A stretch of 64,000 nt of DNA from Sphingomonas sp. Y57 (GTDB lineage: Bacteria; Pseudomonadota; Alphaproteobacteria; Sphingomonadales; Sphingomonadaceae): contig NZ_LDES01000092.1 in assembly GCF_001015195.1 (NCBI RefSeq), positions 1 through 64,000 on the forward strand, read 5' to 3'. The notes beneath the pieces were generated by a model. It saw only the letters and a program-made list of their open reading frames with translations, did no database searches and was not told the origin of the DNA. How positions within the stretch are numbered: the first letter of the stretch is position 1; each line of letters starts with the position of its first letter. Both the position numbers and the translations under genes were made by a program. Of this stretch, positions 53,021-60,983 are shown piece by piece.

Positions 53021-55129
53021 TCATCTCGCGAGCGGGCTGGGCCTGATCTGGAACTTGACGAGGCCGGGATTGCCGCTGTCGGCGTCTTCGCCGTGCCAGA
53101 CCGTGATGCTGTTGTAGCTTGCCCAGAGGCCGCCGCCTTTCCAGCCGGCGCCGGGCCGATCGCGCCGCGCGCTGATCTCGCGGGCATAGAAGCCGCGCGG
53201 ATAGGGAACGCGCATCACGACCGGCGCCGGCGCTTTCCTGGAAAGCGCCACGAGCGAGTCCGAATTGCCGCCGCTGACGATCACGCTGTCGCGGCCGAGC
53301 CCACTGACGTCGGCATGGTCGACGACGAGGCCATAGTTGAAGTCCGCCGTCTCCTCGCTACCGGAAAGGCGGGGGCCGGGAAGCCGGCGGAAGCTCCAGG
53401 CTCCGGCACATTGCTGCCCGGTCGCGCGGGGCCCCGAGCGCGTCCGGCATTTTGATCGGTCGAACTGCGCTACGCCGCCACTGATCAGCGCGACCCACAC
53501 GCGCCCCTGGCTGTCGAAATCGACATTCATCGGCGAATAGCCAGCAAAGCTGCCGTCCGGCTTGCGCGGCGGCTCATAATATTCGCTGCGGCAGCTATAG
53601 GGCGGCCGGTCCCCGGGAACGAGCCGGACGATACCCCCCGGGAAGTCGCGGGTCGCTGTGAACCAGATGCTGCCGTCGGTCGGATGCGGACGCGCGCGGA
53701 AGACGAAATGTCCCGCAATCCGCGTGTCGCGCTTCGGATCGGACGCCTCGCCGAGCAGGGTCCACTGCCCCGGATCGAGATCGGTCACAGGACGACGACG
53801 CCCCGCGGTCGGCAGCACGACCGGGCACCAGCCCGTCGCCCGGCTGGCATCGCCGGTGCGATCCCATATGTCCGGATCGATCCAGCTGATCACCGTGTCG
53901 CTGGTGAAGAACAGCGCCTTGCGCGTGTCCGGCGCCGCCTTGGCCCGCTGGTCGAGGCACATCGGCACCGAGGTAAAGCGGTTCCGGGCGGGATCGTACA
54001 TCCGCAGATATTCGACGCGCGGCGCGACGATAAAATTTTTCCCGGCCGGGTCGATCCATTCCGTCCCACATTCCGCCTTGGGCGGCGGCGTGTCGGCGAC
54101 ATGCTCCTTGAGGAATTGCGGCCCATAGCTGGGGAACCAGACCCGCCCGCGGCGATCGAGCGTCACCAGCATCGGGTGCCGCCGGCCGTCGGGAATATCG
54201 AGCAGCCGCGTTTCGCTGGTGTTCGGATCGACCATGGTCAGCCGGCCGATATGCGGCTCGACCCCGAACACGGGTCCTCCGGCATTGAGATCGGGGTGGC
54301 GTGGATCGGTTGCGATCAGATCATGGTTGAAGGTCGGACCGCCCCAGTCCCAGATCGAGATGACGACGTTGCGCTCGATCCCGGCCGGTCGCCGCGGCAG
54401 ATCGGCGGGCAACGCCCCCTTGCCGATCCGCGCGGTCCAGTCGGCGTACATGCGCGGCCCCGCCGGCCCGAGCGATGCCATCGTGACCTGCATCGCATTG
54501 GCGTAGCCCTGCGCGAGGTCTCCCATCGCGGGATCATCCTTGTCGCGCGCCTGTCGGATGCGCTGATGCCAGCCTTCGAGGCTGTTGTCGGCGGGATCGC
54601 GCATCACCTCGTTGCCGATCTGATGGCAGACCAGGCAGAATTTGGCCGTCGCGATGAAGCTCTGCCGGCGTCCCGCCTCGCCTCCGAATGCCGACGCGAG
54701 CGGTGGTTTCAGCATCGCGTACCAGTAATTCGCAGGATAGGCCTTCGCGGCATCCGCCGCGTCGGCGGCAGCGCGGGCCCGCAGCGTCACGCGTGCGCCG
54801 GGCGATGCGGGCTGTCGGTCGGTATCCGCCAGCCCATAGCCCCGGGCCCAGACGCGATACCGCGCCTTCGGCAGCTCCGGCAGCACGAACCGGCCCTGAT
54901 CGTCGGTCACCACGATCTTTATGAAGCGGGTCGGCAGATCGCGTGTCTCCGCGATCACCCATATCCCCGCTTCCGGCCCCTTGGGCCCTGCCACGGCACC
55001 CACGATCGCATCGGGCGCGGCAGCGGGAAGCAAGGCTTGCGGCGGCGCGGCGCCGGTCGTCAGCACGAACGATGCCGACGCTGCCGCAAGCGCGCCAGCC
55101 ATGGCGGCTACCGAGACGATTGGTTTCAT
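53021..55129 (-). CDS. periplasmic haem-c protein with carboxypeptidase-regulatory-like and beta-propeller domains
   Basis: A 702-residue exported protein. Order: signal peptide (1 to about 28), a beta-sandwich of the carboxypeptidase regulatory type (AIVGAVAGPKGPEAGIWVIAE to ARYRVWARGYG, about 40-100), a single haem c site (FCLVCHQIGNE, about 165), then a lyase-like propeller of about 450 residues with WxF-type repeats (GRVWFPSYG, DGSIWFTATRDF, GRVWVALISGG). The family is not experimentally assigned to my knowledge. Between a TonB receptor and cytochrome c, a periplasmic substrate oxidoreductase role is plausible. ATG 55129 follows AGAGGAT. Confidence 0.82.
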   Translation of the reverse strand: MKPIVSVAAMAGALAAASASFVLTTGAAPPQALLPAAAPDAIVGAVAGPKGPEAGIWVIAETRDLPTRFIKIVVTDDQGRFVLPELPKARYRVWARGYGLADTDRQPASPGARVTLRARAAADAADAAKAYPANYWYAMLKPPLASAFGGEAGRRQSFIATAKFCLVCHQIGNEVMRDPADNSLEGWHQRIRQARDKDDPAMGDLAQGYANAMQVTMASLGPAGPRMYADWTARIGKGALPADLPRRPAGIERNVVISIWDWGGPTFNHDLIATDPRHPDLNAGGPVFGVEPHIGRLTMVDPNTSETRLLDIPDGRRHPMLVTLDRRGRVWFPSYGPQFLKEHVADTPPPKAECGTEWIDPAGKNFIVAPRVEYLRMYDPARNRFTSVPMCLDQRAKAAPDTRKALFFTSDTVISWIDPDIWDRTGDASRATGWCPVVLPTAGRRRPVTDLDPGQWTLLGEASDPKRDTRIAGHFVFRARPHPTDGSIWFTATRDFPGGIVRLVPGDRPPYSCRSEYYEPPRKPDGSFAGYSPMNVDFDSQGRVWVALISGGVAQFDRSKCRTRSGPRATGQQCAGAWSFRRLPGPRLSGSEETADFNYGLVVDHADVSGLGRDSVIVSGGNSDSLVALSRKAPAPVVMRVPYPRGFYAREISARRDRPGAGWKGGGLWASYNSITVWHGEDADSGNPGLVKFQIRPSPLAR

Positions 55130-55173
55130 CGAAGATCCTCTGGCGCCGGGCCCGCGGACCCGGCGTTGGCTGA

Positions 55174-57477
55174 TCAATATTGAAAGCTGAAGCTGACGCC
55201 GTAGCGCGCCGGCATGCCGGCATAGCGGACGACCACGTCGCTGATGCTGTTGGCGGAGTTCCAATAATATTTGTTTGTGACGTTCTCGCCGAACAGCATC
55301 GCCTTCCAGCGGCCGTCCGCGCTCTCGATGCCTACGTTGAGATCGACCAGCGTATAGGCGCGGATGGCCACCACCGGCACGCCGCCCAGCTGCGCGTTGG
55401 TGCCGCTGTGGTAGGTCAGGTGGCCGCCGACGAAGGCCGACAGGCGGTCCCCGACCGGCCATGCGTAGCGCGCGTCCGCCACCGCCTGCCATTTCGGCGT
55501 GTACGGCAAGCGAGAGCCGTCGAAATTGCGCCGGATACCGAACACGTCGAGACCGATGAAGTCGTCGACCCGCGTGTGCAGATAGGTACCCGAAAAGTCG
55601 AGGTCGAGCCCACGCACCGGCCGGATATGCACCTGGCCCTCGGCGCCTTCGATCTTCGACTTCGGCACGTTGACGAGCGCCTGCACGGTTCGCAGGACCG
55701 GGTCGGGAATGATTCCGCGAACCTGCTTGTCGGTATAGTCCATGCGGAAAATCGCGCCGTTCCACTGGATCTTCCGATCCCAGAGCGGAACCTTGAAGCC
55801 CGCCTCATAGGCTACGACCTTCTCCTGCGATACCGGGGTGAACTGGGTCAGCGTCGCGGCCGTGGTCGTGGGGAAACCGCCAGCCTTGTACCCCTGGCTG
55901 ACATTGGCGTAGAGGAGGAGCCCTCCCTCCCCTTTCCAGCTCAGGCCGGCGCGCCAGGAAATATTGTCCTGGTCGAAGTTCGTCACCAGCCGCGCCGGAT
56001 CGAGATTGGCGTCGAGGCTGGTGCATTGGCCGGGCGCGATCGGGATGACGGGCGACCGCCCCCCTTTCAGCGCGGTCTGCAGGGCCACGAACGCCGCCGC
56101 GAACCGGCCGTCGCCGACATCGCCGCTGCAGCCGTCGAAGCTCCGGTCCGCCTTGGTGTAGCGCGCGCCGCCCTGGATACTGAGGCCGGGCAATATCTCA
56201 TATTCGGCATTGCCGAACAGCGCGTAGGTCTTGGCGATCTGGACATTGTTGGCCTGGGCGCCGTTGTACCGGACGCCCGCGATCTTCCCGCCGGTGGAAT
56301 CGCCGAGGAAGGAGGTCAGCCGCTCGTAGATGCGGTCGCGCTCGTAATTGCCGCCGAAAACCCAGGTAAGCGCGTCGGTGCTTCCCGACAGGCGCAGCTC
56401 CTGGAAGAAGGACTTGATGCTCCCGACGTCGAGGCTGTCGATGATGTTGAGCGTCGAGCCGTCCTGGTCGATCGGCGCATAGCGCGAATAATCGGCGTAG
56501 CTGGTGATCGAGGTCAGCGATATGTCGGAGGTCAGATCGTAGCCCAGCCGCAGCGAGGTCTGCCAGAGCGAGTTGTCGTTCCGGAGGCTGCGTCCGGCAT
56601 TCCAGTCCGCCGCGCGGTCGTTGGCGGGCGCCAGCGGATAAAGGAAGGTTCCGGGGACGTCGGGGATGTTGGCCGGCGTCTTGGGGATCAGCGCGACCAG
56701 CTGCGGGGCCTGGTTGTCCGACCGGTCCCGCCAGCCATTGACGTTCAGCTGCGCCGTGAAGGCCGCCGAGGGCGCCCATTCGATGATCGCACGGCCGACA
56801 AGGAGGTCCTTGGCGCCCAGGCTGTCGCGCCGGGTATAGCTGCGCTGCCAGTCGCCGCCCTGATTGGTGCGGGCGGCGACGCGAACGCGGAGCGTGTCGC
56901 TGACCGGTCCCGTGACATGCCCCTCGAGCTCCACCTCGCCGAAGCGGCGGTAGCTCGCGCGCATGCCCGCGCCGAACTCGGCCGTGGGCCTGGCCGCGAC
57001 ATAGTTGATCGCGCCGCCCGTAGAGTTGCGTCCGAACAGGATACCCTGCGGCCCCTTCAGGACCTCGACGCGCTCGAGGTCCAGCCCAGCGCCGATCGTC
57101 ATCGCCGAATAGGGAAGACTGATCTCGTCGACATAGACCGACACGGCCGGGTCGGCGGCGAGCGAGGACTCGAAATAGCCGACGCCGCGCAGGATGTAGA
57201 CCGGCGTTTGATAGCCGCTGACCGTGTAGCTGAAGCCAGGAACGCTCTTTTCCAGGTCGCCCGGCTTTACGATGCCCTTGTCGGCCAGATCCTTGCCGCT
57301 CAGGGCGCTGATCGACATCGGCACTTCATTGACGCGCTGCTCGCGCTTCTGCGCGGTCACGACGATCTCCGCCGCATCGCCGGTGCCGTCCTCCGCCGCA
57401 TGGACCGCCGCCGGACAGGCGAGCGCCGCCATCACCGCCAGGGCCGATATGCCGATGTGATCTTGCCTGCTTCGCAT
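55174..57477 (-). CDS. TonB-dependent outer-membrane receptor
   Basis: A 767-residue receptor. Signal peptide (ALACPAAVHAAE), TonB box AEIVVTAQKREQ, plug (VPMSISALSGKDL, VYILRGVGYFE, VEVLKGPQGILFGRNSTGG) and a barrel ending RYGVSFSFQY. The plug wording is the IVVTAQKR type, which is expanded in sphingomonads for aromatic and terpenoid compounds. ATG 57477 has GGAGGGGG immediately upstream. It leads the monooxygenase operon, so it most likely imports the substrate. Confidence 0.95.
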   Translation of the reverse strand: MRSRQDHIGISALAVMAALACPAAVHAAEDGTGDAAEIVVTAQKREQRVNEVPMSISALSGKDLADKGIVKPGDLEKSVPGFSYTVSGYQTPVYILRGVGYFESSLAADPAVSVYVDEISLPYSAMTIGAGLDLERVEVLKGPQGILFGRNSTGGAINYVAARPTAEFGAGMRASYRRFGEVELEGHVTGPVSDTLRVRVAARTNQGGDWQRSYTRRDSLGAKDLLVGRAIIEWAPSAAFTAQLNVNGWRDRSDNQAPQLVALIPKTPANIPDVPGTFLYPLAPANDRAADWNAGRSLRNDNSLWQTSLRLGYDLTSDISLTSITSYADYSRYAPIDQDGSTLNIIDSLDVGSIKSFFQELRLSGSTDALTWVFGGNYERDRIYERLTSFLGDSTGGKIAGVRYNGAQANNVQIAKTYALFGNAEYEILPGLSIQGGARYTKADRSFDGCSGDVGDGRFAAAFVALQTALKGGRSPVIPIAPGQCTSLDANLDPARLVTNFDQDNISWRAGLSWKGEGGLLLYANVSQGYKAGGFPTTTAATLTQFTPVSQEKVVAYEAGFKVPLWDRKIQWNGAIFRMDYTDKQVRGIIPDPVLRTVQALVNVPKSKIEGAEGQVHIRPVRGLDLDFSGTYLHTRVDDFIGLDVFGIRRNFDGSRLPYTPKWQAVADARYAWPVGDRLSAFVGGHLTYHSGTNAQLGGVPVVAIRAYTLVDLNVGIESADGRWKAMLFGENVTNKYYWNSANSISDVVVRYAGMPARYGVSFSFQY

Positions 57478-57620
57478 AACCCCCTCCAAAGTTCCGTCTT
57501 TTCAATATTTTTATGGATATAACGGCATTAATCTGATCTTATCGCTAAATGATCGCAATATAAGTTCCATATAGTGAGATTGTGTCCCGGTCAATGGAAT
57601 TCGTTTACGGAAGGGCAGGA
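57478..57620. promoter_or_regulatory. AT-rich divergent promoter region
   Basis: Lies between the TonB receptor operon and the SnoaL-like/IclR genes. It is clearly AT-rich (57500-57580) and contains separated TATGGA (57512-57517) and TCCATA (57566-57571) arms and repeated ATCGC elements, possible IclR sites. Confidence 0.45.
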
Positions 57621-58055
57621 ATGGATATCAGCGGCGAGACGGAGCGGGAGATCGCCAATCTCATCCACCGCTTCTATTGGCTGGTCGATCATGGCCGCGC
57701 CGCGGAAACGGCCGGGATGTTCAGCGAAAGCGCTGTGCTGACCTATGGCGCGGGCGCGCCGACTCCCGGCGAGATACGGGGCGAGGCGGTTGGCCTGGCG
57801 ATGCGCCGGCGGCAGGAGATGAGAGGTCTCGTCACGCGCCATGTCGTCTCCAATCTCATGCTGACGCGGTGCGGCGAGGACCAGATCGATTCGGTACTGC
57901 TGCTGACGGTCTACCGCTCGGAAGAACCGTCGCGGGATCCCATTCCGCATACGGTCGCTGACGTGGAGGAGAGCTTCGTCCGCGAGGCTGGACGCTGGCG
58001 CATCGAGCGAAGGACGATTAGTCCCGTGTTCATGCGCGACAGACCCGAACTGTAA
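57621..58055 (+). CDS. SnoaL-like (NTF2-fold) protein
   Basis: A 144-residue protein starting at ATG 57621 after GGAAGGGCAGGA. The pattern EIANLIHRFYWLVDHGRAAETAGMF, LTRHVVSNLML-like VTRHVVSNLMLTRC and EESFVREAGRWRIERRTI is that of the SnoaL_4 group, which includes hydroxylating-dioxygenase small-subunit-like and ketosteroid isomerase-like folds. It is transcribed together with the IclR gene. Enzymatic or accessory role not determinable. Confidence 0.85.
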   Translation: MDISGETEREIANLIHRFYWLVDHGRAAETAGMFSESAVLTYGAGAPTPGEIRGEAVGLAMRRRQEMRGLVTRHVVSNLMLTRCGEDQIDSVLLLTVYRSEEPSRDPIPHTVADVEESFVREAGRWRIERRTISPVFMRDRPEL

Positions 58056-58081
58056 CCGATTTTCCGAGAGCACCCGATAGA

Positions 58082-58903
58082 ATGGCAACCAAATCGTCCG
58101 GCGCTGGCCAAGGTATCGAACGCGTAGCTGCGATCCTGCGGGCCGTGGCCGCCCATAATTCAACCGGCGCCAGGCTGGTCGACGTCGAGACCGCGACGGG
58201 CCTCAGCAAATCGACGGTCCACAGGCTGCTCAGCAGCCTCGCGGCCCAGGGGCTGGTCGAGCAGGGCGACGAGGGCAGCGCCTTCTTCCTGAGCTTCGAC
58301 CTCCTCCAGCTCGGAGCTGCGGCCGCCAACCGCTATGGCGTCGTCGATGTGGCGCGTCCGCATCTTGAACGGCTGGCGGAGCGGGTCGGCGACACCGTCA
58401 TCCTGTCGATCGCGGCCGGGACCGACTGCGTGGTGATCGACAGGGCGGAAGGCGACTTTCCGGTTCAGATCAACACGCCATGGCTGGGCGACCGCAGGCC
58501 ATTGGGCATCGGCGCCGGAAGCCTGGCTATCCTGTCGGCCATGCCGGACGCGGCGATCGACGAGACGCTGCGCGCGAACCGCGAAGGCTATGCCCGTTAT
58601 CCCAATATCGACCAGGCGACGGTTCGGAGCCTGATCCCCGCCGCCCGGGAGAACGGGTATGTATTCAACGACGGCGTCTTCATCCCCGGCATGTGCACGC
58701 TCGGCTGCGCCGCCGTCGCGTCCAACGGCAAGCCGCTCGCGGCCCTCAGCATAACCGCGATCCGCGAACGGATGGAGGAGCCCCGCCGCACCCAGCTCAT
58801 CCGCTGGCTCCGCGAGGAGGCCGATGCCTTAGCAGAGCATCTGCAGCCCCTCTATGCCGCCAAGCTGCGCCGATCCTCGAAGGTCGCCGGCGTCAAGCTG
58901 TGA
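58082..58903 (+). CDS. IclR-family transcriptional regulator
   Basis: A 273-residue regulator: winged helix-turn-helix (IERVAAILRAVAAHN, VDVETATGLSKSTVHRLLSSL, residues about 10-70) and an effector domain (VDVARPHLERLAERVGDTVILS to LGCAAVASNGKPLAALSI). IclR proteins usually activate or repress adjacent degradation operons in response to an intermediate. Position and orientation point to the 47285-57477 operon as target. A 26-base gap follows the SnoaL-like gene. Confidence 0.93.
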   Translation: MATKSSGAGQGIERVAAILRAVAAHNSTGARLVDVETATGLSKSTVHRLLSSLAAQGLVEQGDEGSAFFLSFDLLQLGAAAANRYGVVDVARPHLERLAERVGDTVILSIAAGTDCVVIDRAEGDFPVQINTPWLGDRRPLGIGAGSLAILSAMPDAAIDETLRANREGYARYPNIDQATVRSLIPAARENGYVFNDGVFIPGMCTLGCAAVASNGKPLAALSITAIRERMEEPRRTQLIRWLREEADALAEHLQPLYAAKLRRSSKVAGVKL

Positions 58904-58943
58904 TCCGGACGCGGACGGACGGCCGTTCGCCGCCGCGGCCTTC

Positions 58944-59576
58944 TCAATCGGCATGGGCGAGTGCGAAGAGGCCCTGAACACCCGGAGCGATCGATCGGCT
59001 TTGGATGGCGATACTCGCCGGATCGAAACCGCCGTCGACAAGAACGTCCCTCAGCTGGCGGGCGTCGTAGAGACGGTGCAGCCCGGCGGCGGTGAAGGCC
59101 CATTTTTCCATGCTGTGGCGGTCTGTGACATAAGCAACGAGGCGGCCTCCCGGCCGCAGGATCCGGCGAAGCATCGAGACCATCCTGCCGTCGCCGTCGC
59201 AGAAATAGAGGATGTTGAGCGCAAGCACGGCATCGATGCCGCCGGGCTGGCAGGGCAAATCCTCCAGCCGCGCCTGGTGGACTTCGACGGCGCTGCCATA
59301 GCCCGTCCGCGCCAGCCGGGAGCGGGTGCGGCGGATCATTGTCTCCGATTGGTCCACCGCGACGATGCGGCACCTTGCCCGTCGCAGCATCGCCTCGCTG
59401 GCCGCCCCCGTACCGCATCCGGCGTCGAGCACCATCTCGCCCGAAGCGGGGCGCAACAGGTCGACCGCCCTTTCCAGCGGTTTCCGGTTGGCGAAGTCCA
59501 TCGCCAGGCCGCACAGTGCGCCGGCGATACCACTGGGGGCCGCGAGCTGGCGGGCCAGGCCCCGAGCAAGGCCCAT
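58944..59576 (-). CDS. class I SAM-dependent methyltransferase
   Basis: A 210-residue methyltransferase of the UbiE/type 11 kind. SAM-binding motif I is VLDAGCGTGAASEAML, the acidic strand-2 end is VAVDQSETMI, and motif IV is DAVLALNILYF followed by LRRILRPGGRLVAYV. ATG 59576 overlaps the upstream TPR-protein stop by one base, so it is the last gene of the five-gene operon. Probably methylates the product or an intermediate of that operon. Substrate unknown. Confidence 0.88.
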   Translation of the reverse strand: MGLARGLARQLAAPSGIAGALCGLAMDFANRKPLERAVDLLRPASGEMVLDAGCGTGAASEAMLRRARCRIVAVDQSETMIRRTRSRLARTGYGSAVEVHQARLEDLPCQPGGIDAVLALNILYFCDGDGRMVSMLRRILRPGGRLVAYVTDRHSMEKWAFTAAGLHRLYDARQLRDVLVDGGFDPASIAIQSRSIAPGVQGLFALAHAD

Positions 59577-60208
59577 CAGGCTATCTTCTTCAGCAACGCC
59601 CGGACTTCGCCCCGCCGTCCGGCATCCCAGACGGTACGGTCGGCGTCGTGGGGCGCGCGCAACGCCTTCAGCAGGGCAGTCCTGGCGCCCGCCTTGTCTC
59701 CCTGATCGTAGAGGAAATCGCCCCAGAAATAGTTGGCATCGAGCCCGTCCGGATCGAGCGCCAGAGCCTGCTGAAGCAATTGGCGGGCCCGCCCGCTATC
59801 GCCGAAACCGATCGGCGAGCCCGGCACCTTGTAGTAGAGCACGCCGAGGCTCATCGCCGCCCCGCCATTTCCGGCCCGGGGATTGATGGCATAGGCGCGG
59901 GCAAGGATATCGCGGGCGCGCGTGGCGAGGCCGAGCTTGTGGAAGATGTTGGCCCGGTTGGCCTGTTCGCTGACGACAATGCCCTGCCAGAGCAGCGGTT
60001 CGGCCTGGCCGGGGTAGCGCGCGACGATCACGTCGGCCTGATGCGCGAGTTGGTCGAGCGCCGCGGTCTGATGGCTCGATCCGTTCATCTGGTAGGATAT
60101 GCGCGCCCAGTTATCGTTGATCGCCTTCACATCCTCCGGCATCCCGGCGGAGGCGGCAACCGGCAGGGCGGTGGCTATCATTGCGGCCAGCAATGTGCGT
60201 GACATCAT
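59576..60208 (-). CDS. exported TPR-like repeat protein
   Basis: A 210-residue protein with a signal peptide (AAMIATALPVAASAG) and TPR-like helical hairpins (DILARAYAINPRAGNGGAAM, ARQLLQQALALDPDGLDANYFWGDFLYDQG). Presumably periplasmic. TPR proteins usually scaffold or bind partners. In this operon it may present or bind the product during export. Signals: gene tightly coupled to the methyltransferase (TGATG) and 19 bases after the SDR. Confidence 0.82.
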   Translation of the reverse strand: MMSRTLLAAMIATALPVAASAGMPEDVKAINDNWARISYQMNGSSHQTAALDQLAHQADVIVARYPGQAEPLLWQGIVVSEQANRANIFHKLGLATRARDILARAYAINPRAGNGGAAMSLGVLYYKVPGSPIGFGDSGRARQLLQQALALDPDGLDANYFWGDFLYDQGDKAGARTALLKALRAPHDADRTVWDAGRRGEVRALLKKIA

Positions 60209-60227
60209 CTGTCTTTCTCCTGTGCAA

Positions 60228-60983
60228 TTAGCAGAACTCGGCGCGTGCGCGCCGTATTTGCGGCGCTATGCCGCTATCGATGAGGCGCGGGGCGACCGTG
60301 TTTACGATCGTGTAGAGCCGCTCCCGCCAGCCGATCGTGACCGTTTCCCGGCGGCGGACGATCGCCTCGACGATCCGGCGCGCGACCGTTTCCGGTTCGT
60401 CGGCCTTCATCCGGGCGATGTCGAGAAAGCGATTGACCTCGCTATTGTTGAGCGGTGTCTTCGCCGCCCGCGGATTGACATGGGTGACAGCGACGCCGCT
60501 TCCCATCAGCTCGCGCCGCAGGCTCTGGCTCAGCGCGGCCAGCCCGGCCTTGCTGCTCGAATAGGCCGCGAACCAGGGATAGGGGATCGCCCCCAGGACC
60601 GAGCCGATATTGACGATTTGCCCGTCGCCGCGCCCCCGCATCGGAGCGGAGACGGCCTGCGCGAGAAGGGCCGGCACATAGAGGTTCACGCGATAGCAAA
60701 GGTCCAGCGCATCGCTCGGCTGATCCTCATGCAGGCCGAAACGCATGACGCCAGCGAGATTGACGAGGACGTCCGGCGTGTCGCGCGCCAGGGTTTGCGC
60801 CAACGCGGCAAGCGCGTGATCGTTGGACAGATCAGTGACGATATTCTCGTCGCAGGTGGCGCACCCCACCCGGTCGATGCCTATGACATAAGCGCCGCGC
60901 TCGCGAAGCAGCCGGACGAGCGGCGTTCCCAGGCCACCTGCCGCACCGGTCACGGCGATCCGCTTCCCCTCAAGCCGCCGCAT
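60228..60983 (-). CDS. short-chain dehydrogenase/reductase
   Basis: A 251-residue classical SDR. Cofactor motif VTGAAGGLGTPLV, NLAG (Asn), the Ser in NIGSVLG and the catalytic Tyr-Lys in YSSSKAG are all present. A basic C-terminal extension (RRRETVTIGWRERLY) suggests membrane association or a large hydrophobic substrate, as in fatty-acyl SDRs. ATG 60983 has GGAGG seven bases upstream and overlaps the ligase gene by 14 bases. Likely reduces a ketone or aldehyde intermediate. Confidence 0.9.
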   Translation of the reverse strand: MRRLEGKRIAVTGAAGGLGTPLVRLLRERGAYVIGIDRVGCATCDENIVTDLSNDHALAALAQTLARDTPDVLVNLAGVMRFGLHEDQPSDALDLCYRVNLYVPALLAQAVSAPMRGRGDGQIVNIGSVLGAIPYPWFAAYSSSKAGLAALSQSLRRELMGSGVAVTHVNPRAAKTPLNNSEVNRFLDIARMKADEPETVARRIVEAIVRRRETVTIGWRERLYTIVNTVAPRLIDSGIAPQIRRARAEFC

